Part shown: positions 54,902-64,000 of the stretch, one piece after another
Layout: each line of letters starts with the position of its first letter
Position numbering within the stretch: position 1 is the stretch's first letter
Source of the DNA: Euclidia mi
Taxonomy: Eukaryota; Arthropoda; Insecta; Lepidoptera; Erebidae
Assembly: GCA_944739405.2 (NCBI GenBank)
Contig: OX123205.2
Coordinates: 39,204,475-39,268,474 of the forward strand
Length of the DNA: 64,000 nucleotides
Direction of reading: 5' to 3'
The notes under the pieces: model-generated
What the model was told of the DNA's origin: nothing
Database searches by the model: none
What the model saw: only the letters and a program-made list of their open reading frames with translations
Made by a program: the position numbers and the translations under genes

Positions 54902-56339
54902 AGTTTAATTGTGAGATTTTTCCGGTATGTCGGCAGGTCTTTCTCTTAATGGTTAAAACAATAAAATTAGGATAGTTTATGTTGTTACATTGAAATGTGG
55001 ACGCTGCTGCAAGCTTAGATAGTTTCAGTACACTTGTTTCGTCAAACGCACACCAATCTCTTGATAAAAACACTGAAAACAATGATATAGACAACGGACT
55101 GAATGGACACCTGGAGGCCAATTCTCCTATTTTATATGACATTGAAATTATATTTTGAATGGAATGAGATTATATTTTGAATTGACTCAAAATCGGTATT
55201 CTGCTAACCAAATGTCATTATCGTATAATTAGAAATAAACAGTTCGTCGTTGACACATATTTGACACTATTTTCAATTTACGATCTCATTACAATTTCAT
55301 TCAAATATCTGTTAATTTAGGAGAATACCATTTGTGACACTGACATTATATCGAAACTGTATTTTGAACAAATTTATTTAGGAGAATTGGGCCCCAGAGG
55401 TACTGTTTGTTAGAGACCATTTCTATTTCCATGTTTGAATGCGATCCTACCCACAAAACTGGGAGCACTAACATTGCTCAGCTGACCACTCGAGCCCCTA
55501 CACTGTTCTACCATACCTTACCAATCAATCGATAATACCCCCGACAGAAACCCAAAGATAGCCAAAGGTCAATTTCACCCTCACTTACCCCGCAAAAGCC
55601 GTTATGAGCGGCATATCCTGCCATTTTTCATCCATAAAGCTCATGCTTCATTTGCACAAACCTTATGATTTTCTACGCACAATATAAACGGACCGTGAAC
55701 AGGGTTGGATATTTCTAAACGCTCTAATGCGTATTAATAAGTGACCCGTGCACCCTCTTACACTTAAATAGTCTTGTTGACGGGCAAATGGGTCAATTCA
55801 GTATGAGATAGGGTTGCCAAACGTACTTTAAAAGCTTAGATTTTTGCTGTATTGCGGCTGCTGAAGACATATATATTGTACACAAAGAAAGTCTCCGTTT
55901 TAAACATTTGAATTCGTACAACCTAGACTTTTGTCTTGCAAGAAAGTAATGCGAAGAAATACATCTTTTGTAAAAAATATATCAGCATTCAGCAATTTTC
56001 GCAAAATACCGTTGTTTCTGCCTTCCAGCATATAGCTATTATTTAGTTTGAACCGTACTATATTTCGTCTGTAAAATATTGACAACCCTAGTCTTATCGG
56101 GTAGGAGATTACCCCCTATTATGGTCTGGTTGAAGCTTCACGGTATATTTAAGCTTTTATTTATGTACTAACTGAACCTGAGTTAGCTATATGTGTATAA
56201 CGTTTTACGATCAATAAAAAAGGTTGACTGAAAAAGTGATATAGCGATATCTATTGACACTTTTATTTTACTCACGTCCTTTTTTATTTGTGTTTAGTGT
56301 CGAAGTATTATTAGTCATTTTTGACGATTGAAAGTAATA
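54902..56339. other. Gene-free stretch
   Basis: 55150-55380 shares, inverted, motifs with 5200-5440 (AACTGTTTATTT, GATAATGACATT), suggesting a dispersed repeat. The rest is unassigned. Confidence 0.4.
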
Positions 56340-56452
56340 ATAGTAGATTAGTAGCCAAGGGCTGTAAGGTATCAATTGCAGCCCGAGATATTTAGGCGCA
56401 CGCCTATAGTTCGAGGGTGCAATTGATGCTTACACCCGAGCTAACTATTCTG
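56340..56452. repeat. Imperfect inverted repeat
   Basis: TGTAAGGTATCAATTGCAGCCCGAG pairs imperfectly with CTCGAACT-proximal AGGGTGCAATTGATGCTTACA; centre AGGCGCACGCCT. Probably a foldback insertion next to the following element. Confidence 0.5.
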
Positions 56453-56453
56453 C

Positions 56454-56974
56454 TTTACATCTCGATTGTGAGGTAAGTAGAAAAAAACTGGCATTACAAG
56501 AATAAAACATTTTAATTGTTAATTGCTGCTTCAGCTTCCATTTTTATTGAATCGGGAGTGCAGCTTATATCTTCATCACTTGAAGAACTCATGTGTTTTC
56601 CTAATTGGCACGTAATTATAAAAAAAATCCTAAAACAAACAATATTTAAAATAAAAGTTTTCTATTCCCGCCTTTTTTCATAAAAAAGAATCAAGTAAAG
56701 AACTTTTTTTTTTCAAGAAAGAAATTGAATACTCACACGAAGACAAGGCTGAATAGCAAAGCGACCTCTTTGGTCATTGGGCTGAATGCATGATGTCTAT
56801 AGGCAGTATGATGGTTAGATGTACGCGAACTTTTTGAAAGAAATAATTTTTTTTTAATTACTTACCGCCCTAGGGCTTTTCTAGCTACATTATTACCCTA
56901 GAGCGATAATTAGTCACCTACAAGCCCCATTTGGAGGTAATAAGAACCTACTTACCGAACATGAGAGATGTAAA
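56454..56974. mobile_element. MITE-like element, 521 bp
   Basis: Left TTTACATCTCGATTGTGAGG (continuing TAAGTAG) and right CTACTTACCGAACATGAGAG (continuing ATGTAAA) are imperfect terminal inverted repeats. It includes a minus-strand 26-codon frame that looks like a protein N terminus. Confidence 0.5.
56512..56592 (-). pseudogene. Short N-terminal remnant of transposon protein
   Basis: A 26-residue peptide on the minus strand begins MSSSSDEDISCTPDSIKMEA and ends at TAA (56512-56514). An acidic Ser/Asp start followed by 'KMEAEAAINN' looks like the first exon or N terminus of a transposon-encoded protein kept inside a deletion derivative. I do not know the family for certain. Confidence 0.3.
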
Positions 56975-57837
56975 TTAACTTTATATTTAGGTACGTTTGT
57001 AATTTTACTGAAGAAAAGATGAAATCAATATTCTGTAAAATCTGGTAAGGTTAGACAAGGAGCCTTGGACTCAAAGGGATAGCTCTGGAATATGTAAATG
57101 TATGTATGTATTTTATTTGAATCGTCATTATTGATTATTCATAGTATTAACTACACCATCGCCATGTAGGTATAACTGCTAACACGATTCCTATCCATCC
57201 GAAGATTGCCTAGAAGAGATTGCACTTAGCGATAATGCCGGCGATTGTACATTACTTGTAGTTTTATGCCACTTGTACTGTAAAATTTTATTTTGGTGTT
57301 AAGTGTAGTCTATCTATTTAACTCTAGAAATGTGTTAAGATGATAATGTTGAGGATCCTTTAAGTTTCGTTTCTTTTTGCATAATTTGTGAAGCTGAAGG
57401 TTAGGTAGTATTTAAAATAATCGTCAGTAACGACATGGAGTCTGGGAAGGTGCCGGATCGACGACAAAAGGCTTGCTTGCTATTATGACATAATCATAAT
57501 ATATTTGATTTTATTCCTCACATTGAGAGACAGTTAAATTCTGCATGCACCTTGAAGTCTATACGGGTGCTAGCTATGTGTATCAATGTTATTTTTCGCT
57601 TCTTAATTTGTCTCTGCAGTCAGATTGATAGGTCTGTATGGAGAACCTTGAAGGAGGCCTTAGACCAGAAGCGGATATTTCCAAGCTGAGATGATGATAA
57701 TGCCTTTGTCTCCTAGGTCTCTAGATTATATTGCACTCTCTATTGACTCTGACTTGAGCTCAGAGTCCCAATTCTCCTAATTATATTTGTTCAAAATGCA
57801 TTTCATCAGTGTCATACTCATATTTAAAATGGTATTC
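56975..57837. other. No feature recognised
   Basis: A SINE-like scrap near 57430-57480 (CGACATGGAGTCTGGGAAGG) is the only recognisable text. Confidence 0.4.
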
Positions 57838-57843
57838 TCCTTT

Positions 57844-58326
57844 GCGCTCTTACGCACTAGCGGTTAACCGCGCGGTTAGCCGCTTTTCCAGTTTAATATG
57901 CAACCGCTTATGATTGTACGCACTAAACCGCCACAAAATTTCAACCGCGGCGGTTGAATAGAGGACCGCGGCCCGCTTCGCGGCTAGCCGCCATCTTGTG
58001 TATACGCACTGGCGGTCAGTTAGCAGCGGGCCGCAAATTCGTTGCGTGTTTCTAGTAAAGGAGATTCATCCTTATTCGGTATCCTTTTTTAAATTTTTTT
58101 TCGTGTTTTTCGGGAGTAAAAATAAATAACACAAGCTATCTCGACGGCGTCCATTTTGCTTAGGGGCTACGGCGCCACGCGCCTTCGAGCGGTCAAACCG
58201 CTGAACGCGGTTTCATCGGGGCTGACCGCTATGGCGGCTAACCGCGAAGAAAAACGCGAAGAAACCGCGCTAAGCGGTTGGACCGCTCAAACAAACCGCC
58301 TAGTGGCCAACCGCTGGTGCGTAAGG
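57844..58326. mobile_element. CpG-rich element with AACCGC repeats
   Basis: The left end CTTACGCACTAGCGGTT and the right end AACCGCTGGTGCGTAAGG are inverted. TCCTTT flanks both sides (57838-57843, 58327-58332), a possible duplication. AACCGC or GCGGTT occurs about 14 times, clustered towards both ends. The plus frame at 58156-58338 is a by-product. Superfamily undetermined. Confidence 0.65.
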
Positions 58327-58783
58327 TCCTTTAATTAACTGAAATTTGAATGTTATTGTAATGTTATCCTGACTAGATCGTAAATTGAACAATGTGTTAA
58401 CGACAAACTATAGAAGTAAAATTAGACGATAATTACATTACCTAAATTAGTACCGATTCTGAGTCAATTTAAAATATTGTCTTATTTCGTTTAAAATATA
58501 ATTTCAGTGTCATATAAAATACGAGAATTGGCCTTCTGGCTTTAGAATGCTGAAAATATCGTAAGCAATCTATAAACTAGGAAGACACCTCTTCTCCACA
58601 AGGCGGTCACCCAATTATCCAGACTGTCCGAATATTGCTTATCTCCGCCAATTGTTTACCTTTCGCTGAGTGCTCGTTAAGCGTTTACGAGTATAATGCT
58701 TTTGTAGATATTTCTCTCCAAAATATTGTGCTAGATGACCGGCCTAGTAGCCCAGTATTATAAGTGCATCTGCTCGTGTAAAA

Positions 58784-58981
58784 ATGGATGCAAAGATCAT
58801 TTGGAAGGTTTTAGGACGATATATATTGTATGTGCGTAAGCAAGATGAATGCCGTAAAAGGGCGAAGGAGAGGGATGCCAAGAAAATATGGTTGGACAGT
58901 GTGAAGATGGCGAGCCAAATTAATAGGGTTCAGGACAAGAAGACGACAGTGTTCGAAAATTACTGTAATAGACGGCTGTAA
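58784..58981 (+). CDS. Hypothetical 65-residue basic protein
   Basis: MDAKIIWKVLGRYILYVRKQ is followed by a Lys/Arg-rich helix-prone region (DECRKRAKERDAKKIW) and ends NRRL before TAA. The start context AAAATGG is good and the sequence is more protein-like than neighbouring frames, but no family is recognised and there is no nearby promoter, splice site or poly(A) evidence. It could be a chance frame or an exon of an unseen gene. 58333-58783 upstream holds nothing recognisable. Confidence 0.2.
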   Translation: MDAKIIWKVLGRYILYVRKQDECRKRAKERDAKKIWLDSVKMASQINRVQDKKTTVFENYCNRRL

Positions 58982-59286
58982 GAATTATTTCAAACTATAG
59001 CGCTTTGTGCACATATTTATACATATACCAATTCATTTGTGTGACGAGTCTTAAACGAATTTCTTTTAAATATGTGATATCTTCTGCCTGCCCTGTTCCC
59101 ATATTAAGTGATATGTGAAATACATACCACCAGAAGTCAAATAAGCCGCCAATCATCGCGTGACAATGGTGGGTGTTATCCATGCCGAAACATTGGGCTA
59201 AATAGACGTTAACTAAATGTCAACTCCCCTTTCAAATTAATACGCAAAAGAGGGCTTTACATAGAGAACCTTCAAACCTTTTTTCA

Positions 59287-59580
59287 TCGGTTAAACTCAT
59301 CATCCTCCTAGCGTTATCCCAGTTTCAACCTGGGGCCCGCCGGAAAAGCTAATATTCAGCCAAAGCCGGTTAGACTAGTAACCGGATTTGGCTGAATATT
59401 ACCTTTTTCACAGAGCGACTGCCTGTCTGACCTCCGCAACCCGATATTCCATGGTTTAGACTAGTGTCAGTTTATTTAGAGGCACTGACGCCCTATAAAG
59501 ACTGTCAAAGATTTCATGACAGCCGGGACCGACGGCTTAACGTGCTCGCCGAGGCAGGGGACAAGCAATAATCGGTTAAA
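59287..59580 (-). mobile_element. SINE, minus strand, head truncated
   Basis: AGCGTTATCCCAGTTTCAAC, CATGGTTTAGACTAGTGTC and the central domain GGGACCGACGGCTTAACGTG are the reverse complement of 20575-20830. A 25-bp phrase (GCTAATATTCAGCCAAAGCCGG, then GGATTTGGCTGAATATTACC) appears both direct and inverted, so this copy carries an internal foldback. 58982-59286 is unassigned. Confidence 0.75.
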
Positions 59581-59982
59581 ATTGCTGCCAGTCATCTGGC
59601 ATACTCAGTAGATCTCATCTGGCGAACTCAGCGGATCTCATCTTGACTCTATAAGATAAACATTCTCAATGTAATGTTATTTATGCGTCAGGTGACTAAC
59701 AGTATTATGTCAGACGAATAACCTTTGTATGTTACTCATACCGTATTCATAGTTGTGATGTGATCGTGGCTGGAACTAAATAAACACAGTTTTTTATGTA
59801 GTTGCGTTCGCCGTTGAGGCCTTTCTAGAATAAATTTGAGGATTTTTTGCTGGAACCATTTAAATATGTGTAGGTACAATATGATCTTGGTTTCAGTTAA
59901 GTACATTGTAGTTTACGATAAATGGTCTTTACTCACAAACAAGACACAATACATACAACACATAATAATAAATTATCTAATT
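59581..59982. other. No feature recognised
   Basis: Short repeated phrase ATCTGGC...GATCTCATCT near 59597-59645; otherwise nothing. Confidence 0.4.
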
Positions 59983-60191
59983 ACTAGAGGACGCCAGCAG
60001 CTACGCCTGCATTTTTTTTTAATTTACCCGTTTTGGCAGATCCCGTGTGAATTTCGGGAAATCCCTTCTTAGTGCACCCCCACGGTCCCCAAGAAACATA
60101 CATGCCAAATTTCAGCTTCCTGCGCCCAATAGTTTCGGCTGTAGCGTGTCTGTCAGTCAGTCAGTAACGCAACGATTTTATATATTAAGAT
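59983..60191 (+). repeat. Dispersed repeat family A, copy 4
   Basis: ACTAGAGGACGCCAGCAGC to TATATTAAGAT; same family as 4551. Confidence 0.8.
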
Positions 60192-60261
60192 TATGCGCGA
60201 TGTCAATACAATAAAATGGTTTGTGGTGTAAGCTTGTATCAGCTGATACTTACATATCTTA

Positions 60262-60474
60262 TACTAATATATAAAGCTGAAGAGTTTCTTTGTTTGTTTA
60301 TTTGGTTGAACGCGCTAATCTCAGGAACTACTGGTCCGATTTTAAAAATTATTTCAGTTTTAGTTAGACCATTTATCGGGGAAGGCTATAGGCTATATAA
60401 CATCACGCTATGAGCTACGGGAGCGGAGCAGTAGCCTTAAGTAACGCGGGTGTAACCGCGGGCTCATCTAGTAA
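60262..60474 (+). repeat. Dispersed repeat family B, best copy
   Basis: ATATATAAAGCTGAAGAG, ACTACTGGTCCGATTTTAAA, GGCTATAGGCTATATAACA, GGGAGCGGAGCAGTAGCC, GCGGGTGTAACCGCGGGCTC. The most complete of the three copies. Confidence 0.75.
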
Positions 60475-61500
60475 TATTGTAAAGCTGTCAGTCGCGAATC
60501 CAGGAATTTTGTTTGGCTGGGGAAGGGAGGTGTATTTTGCTTGAGTAAGGGCTTTCTTGGCTTATTACGAATTTTCATTTCTTTCCTTTCCATAATCCCA
60601 CACAAATCTGCATTCAGGTCGGATGCAGAAATCTAATCACGTCAATACATACATTATACAGTTTATTCAAATATTTTAACGTAAAATAACTAAATTAATC
60701 TCACAATAAAAATATATTTCTATATTCTTCTTAAACATAAAAAAAACTTATTTCTTAGCCAACCCTTCCAAAAAAATCGTACTTTGAGAACAAAAGAAAG
60801 GAACATTGAGATTCGTAATTGCTACATAATTTCTATGAGATTGACTTGATGTCAGTCAGAACAACATAAAGAAGAAACTAACTATCCATAGCGCTAATCC
60901 CACCAGAACAAGAAAAGTATACATACAATACTAGCATACTTAAACAAAAATCATTAAAACCACTATTTATATTTCGCCTTTCGATTCGGACAATACCATC
61001 CACATTCACGTAAAAATATTCAATGAACTCGCGATAAAACAATCATAAATAAAACTATGTTTATAATGTTACATTATAGTACATTACGATCATTACTCCA
61101 CGTTTTATTTAAATTGCCACCTTAAATTGAGGCAAGTAAAGTTGGTTTTCCTTTAATGAGGCGTGGATGCAGTATTGTTTTTACACGTTTCCTGTTTACG
61201 TAAAGCCAGTGAGTTCAATTCACACCAGTGTTGCCAGCTGTTCCGTTTTCTCAGGATATGATATTCGTTTTGGGATTCGCTGTACGCTGTCTGTGTATTT
61301 AAGACTTCTTTTTTTCTGATATGAAGATGTGTCTGCTGGCAAACCCCTTCCACTTAGACCGCCAAAAATATTTATAGTTTCAGTTTTTATACAGACGACT
61401 ATCTTATATTCTCTATTTTAGATTCATTTTTGACATGAGTTCGATATGAAATACCTATGTCAAACATGTCAAATCACCAAATGCATCGATATATCGAATA
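60475..61500. other. Gene-free AT-rich stretch
   Basis: No gene or repeat recognised; very AT-rich around 60640-61130. Confidence 0.4.
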
Positions 61501-61587
61501 TTAACCTCTTGTATGCCGGAATACCAGACACAATTAAAAAGCTATTGTGTCTCGCGTAGATCTGCGTTCCGGCATACGAGGGGTTAA
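61501..61587. mobile_element. 79-bp piggyBac-like MITE with TTAA ends
   Basis: TTAA at 61501-61504 and 61584-61587 flank inverted ends CCTCTTGTATGCCGGAA (61505-61521) and TTCCGGCATACGAGGGG (61567-61583), matching at 15 of 17 positions. Inside, AGACACAAT pairs with ATTGTGTCT. TTAA duplication is the piggyBac signature. Confidence 0.8.
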
Positions 61588-61596
61588 AACTGTATA

Positions 61597-61841
61597 AGGG
61601 TTGAGCTACACCTATCAGCACCGCATTGCACTTTCCTATGTTTCTATCCTTTTCTGTCACTTAGAACCGTCATTTACTAGAGCGAGAAAGAGAGAGGGAA
61701 CGCGTCAGCACGCCGCGGAATCGAAAAGGCGATCGGATTCCCTCTCTCTTTCTCGCTCTAGTAAATGACGGCCCTAAGTGACAGAAAAGGATAGAAGCAT
61801 AGGAAAGTGCGATGCTGTGCTGATAGGTGTAGCTCAACCCT
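61597..61841. mobile_element. 245-bp foldback, 104-bp arms
   Basis: 61597-61700 and 61738-61841 are reverse complements with about five mismatches over 104 bp; the spacer is 37 nt. The outer ends read AGGGTTGAGCTACACC and GGTGTAGCTCAACCCT. No convincing target duplication. Transcribed, it would be a long near-perfect hairpin RNA. Confidence 0.9.
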
Positions 61842-61861
61842 AACGCATACGCCTATAACAA

Positions 61862-62150
61862 CATATTATTATATTATATTGTAGCGCTCATAGCGAGACT
61901 TGGCTTGCCGTTCGTAACTTCGTAACAGATCGGCAAAGTTAAGCAACGCTTTCACAGGTCACCACTTGGATAGGTGACCGTGTGTGGCATTTATATCTGA
62001 GCGCTACCGTGCTTCGGAGGGCACGTAAAGCTGTCGGTCACGGTTCTTGTCTCAAGATAAGAATCGTTGGCCATTTCGGAGGCCCTCGGGCGGTCTGAAA
62101 ACTCCGACACGAGAGTTGGCCACACACTCACACGAAAAACAAAACAAATA
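61862..62150 (+). mobile_element. 5S-rRNA-headed SINE, 11-bp TSD
   Basis: GATCGGCAAAGTTAAGCAAC and CACTTGGATAGGTGACCG (61929-61981) follow 5S rRNA box A/intermediate element/box C, the internal promoter of 5S genes. A central domain CCGTGCTTCGGAGGGCACG...CTGTCGGTCACGGTT follows, then a unique 3' part and the tail ACGAAAAACAAAACAAATA. GCCTATAACAA repeats on both sides (61851-61861, 62151-62161). It is not a functional 5S gene, because the flanking stems are lost. Confidence 0.85.
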
Positions 62151-62161
62151 GCCTATAACAA

Positions 62162-62605
62162 ACTATAAAATCCTGTTGTGTTTCGTTTACTGTCCTTCAA
62201 TGTTTTCAGGTGAATCCGTAAACTATGTCATAACTATGCCACTGTCAAAAGATCAGAACAGTTTCAACAAATTTTAAAGCAGACAGATTACTGATAGTAT
62301 TTCACCCACTAAATTATGGGTAGTTATGAACTATTATATTAACTTCTGCAAGAAATTCTTGCTCAAGCTATTAATATTGTAACAAATAACATACATATTT
62401 AGCATTCAGAGCAATTCACAAATACTCTCACGCTTTGTAATCTACAAATATTTAATTGTTATTTGTTTATGTTATCGTAACAAGCGTTTATTGCGTGTGT
62501 TTGCCTTTTTGGCTAGTACGTGTGGGTCAAATCTTGAAAGCCACTACCTGTCGAAGTTGATATTTTTAAGACTCTTTGTACTGATGACAATGCACATATA
62601 TGATC
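62162..62605. other. No feature recognised
   Basis: AT-rich, unassigned. Confidence 0.4.
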
Positions 62606-62812
62606 ATCATGTCAGCCTAGAGACGTCCACTGCTGGACATAGGCCTCCCCCAAGGTTCTCCACACAGACTGATTTTGAGCCGCCCGCATCCAACCGCTTC
62701 CCGCGATCTTAACCAGATCGTCGGTCCACTTTGCAGGAGTCCTACTCCTGCTGCGTCGTCCGGTATGTGGTCGCCACTCTAGAACCCGCCTGCCCCACAT
62801 ATGTGATAGGCG
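62606..62812 (-). pseudogene. RTE-like LINE ORF C terminus
   Basis: On the minus strand: RRVLEWRPHTGRRSRSRTPA, KWTDDLVKIAGSGWMRAAQ and LGEAYVQQWTSLG, then a stop and a 3' tail GTCCAGCAGTGGACGTC...ATGATGATC. The 'WTDDL...GEAYVQQW' ending belongs to RTE-type endonuclease-reverse transcriptases common in moths. About 62 codons remain; the element is 5'-truncated. Confidence 0.85.
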
Positions 62813-63841
62813 TCATTTAATTCAGCAAGATTGGATCCAAAACTCCTTCAAGCTTACGGATAATTTCAAAACTCATAATTCTTGTTTGTTTTTTTTTGTA
62901 CTAACTGCTTCTGAACCTTTAGTGTTCTATTGTACCTCTTAGAAGTGGACAACAAAAAAATCTTTCCTTAAAGGAAGCCCAAATCATAAGAGAAAACCAA
63001 ATTTCAGGTTTCTATCTTTAGTAAGTTAGGCAGGCTGCGATGGAATGTCAGTCACGACAAGCGATCTTATTATGATGCTAATAGTGTTTATTTGAGTTTA
63101 GACCCTATGGAGACATGAACTGAAGCTAGAATGAAGCTGCTTAAACAAAATTACGTCATATTAGCTTGGCAACCCTAATTCAACCAAGAATGGAGCTATA
63201 TATTACGTGGTCTCCTTTGATTCCGATTTAATGGCGTTTTGTTTACACGATAACCACGTATCAATGTATCTTGATTCATGTGTGATGTATTGTCTTCGTA
63301 TAGAGTACGAGGCGACTGAGAACAGAATGAAAGACGTTTACTTGGATCTGATTGTTGATTCGATCGGGTATTATGCTTTGATGAGCTTGAGATCAATGAA
63401 TTTGTTTGGCCGTTTGGGTCGTTAAAGAGTGGTTACGTTGATGTGATATCAGTTTATGAGGAGGTATGCGGTTCATTGTGAGGCTGGGACGAGGTGTTAC
63501 TGGAATTTGATGTTACATATTATTGTGTAATACTTTGGTGTCTAGATGTGATAGATAGATGACAACACAATAGTAACAGCTGGCTTTCTGACTCTTATGT
63601 ATGATATGAAATGACTGACGCCAAATTTTGATAGTTACGCTGAATCATAGCCTAAAGGCAAAGGTAGATTACTCCAATTACTCTAACTTTCCTCAGCTGC
63701 TGTATTTACAGACATAACAAACCAACTTTTCAATCGACTGATTACAGTCATGTGGCTTTGTTTTTAAGTAGACTTGCGGCAGTAGATTCGACTGTGTTGA
63801 CTTCATTGAAAATAACTTAGAGCGCATACATACAACTTTTG
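62813..63841. other. No gene recognised
   Basis: A 72-codon plus frame at 63207-63425 has no recognisable motif and is not called. Confidence 0.35.
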
Positions 63842-63912
63842 CATCGACTAAACTGTTTCGTTGAGTTTTGTACTTTTCGTGATTACTACTCAACCAAACA
63901 GTTTAGTTGATG
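63842..63912. repeat. 25-bp-arm inverted repeat
   Basis: CATCGACTAAACTGTTTCGT (63842-) pairs with the end of ACCAAACAGTTTAGTTGATG (to 63912); about two mismatches over 25 bp, loop about 21 nt. CATACA also flanks on each side. Confidence 0.65.
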
Positions 63913-64000
63913 GAAGTGCGCATACAATCGATATTTTAATCTCCTCAAATCGACCAGTATTTATTCAGCAACGCTCGAGTCAAGGTGTTTACACTTTACA

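Noticed and set aside
57860..58338. CpG island of a host promoter
   Set aside because: Inverted ends, matching flanks and the AACCGC repetition fit a mobile element better than a promoter.
61925..61985. Functional 5S rRNA gene
   Set aside because: Only the internal promoter region is recognisable; the outer stems are missing and the unit has SINE-type target duplications and a tail.

Overview
The window reads as non-coding, repeat-rich nuclear DNA of a lepidopteran insect, most likely a noctuoid moth; this is inferred from repeat content, since no species-diagnostic gene is present. The background is AT-rich. It is packed with tRNA-headed SINEs carrying GTTCGAATC-type B boxes and (GAT)n tails, 3' ends of non-LTR elements that read 'CAGCAGTGGGACAGTA...GATGATGATG' or 'GCGTGAGTCTATGTATG', and many foldback elements. 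No intact host protein gene, rRNA gene or functional tRNA gene was recognised. Every clearly coding stretch belongs to a mobile element.

Layout. 1-351 holds a decayed retroelement pol fragment (minus strand) and 1318-1923 two abutting foldback elements. 2505-4759 is a run of SINE and LINE debris. 6018-7627 is a DNA transposon derivative with 14-bp terminal inverted repeats, an ATTT target duplication and seven copies of a GTTACRCCCGTTAC motif. 11842-17650 is the centrepiece: a 5.8-kb Ty3/gypsy LTR retrotransposon whose two 442-bp LTRs look identical, flanked by an ATAT duplication. 19600-24250 is nested SINE DNA. 24385-26212 is a near-perfect array of nineteen 96-bp units, open in three reading frames. 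26600-31840 is more SINE/LINE material. 34192-34253 resembles an insect TATA/Inr/DPE core promoter. 34862-39488 is a perfect 2,312-bp direct tandem duplication whose right break lies inside a hAT-like element (39226-39619). From 41700 onward there are further foldback and CpG-rich elements (47026, 56454, 57844, 61501, 61597), LINE tails, and a 5S-rRNA-headed SINE (61862-62150).

How the parts work together. In the LTR element the LTRs carry a TATA box and AATAAA, a tRNA-Leu-like primer site follows the 5' LTR, and gag (433 codons, coiled coil plus CCHC knuckle) ends on a textbook G GGA AAC slippery heptamer followed by a predicted pseudoknot that would shift ribosomes -1 into protease. Between protease and RT/RNase H/integrase a second frame change is needed at a run of seven A; this is either a lesion of this copy, an assembly error, or a second recoding site. 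There is no env. The SINEs depend on LINE enzymes in trans, and LINE 3' ends of several families are scattered through the window.

The best candidates for something new are the gag-pro frameshift signal, the 96-bp purine-rich hairpin array, the unclassified 6018-7627 element, and the SINE central domain shared by 5S-headed and tRNA-headed elements.
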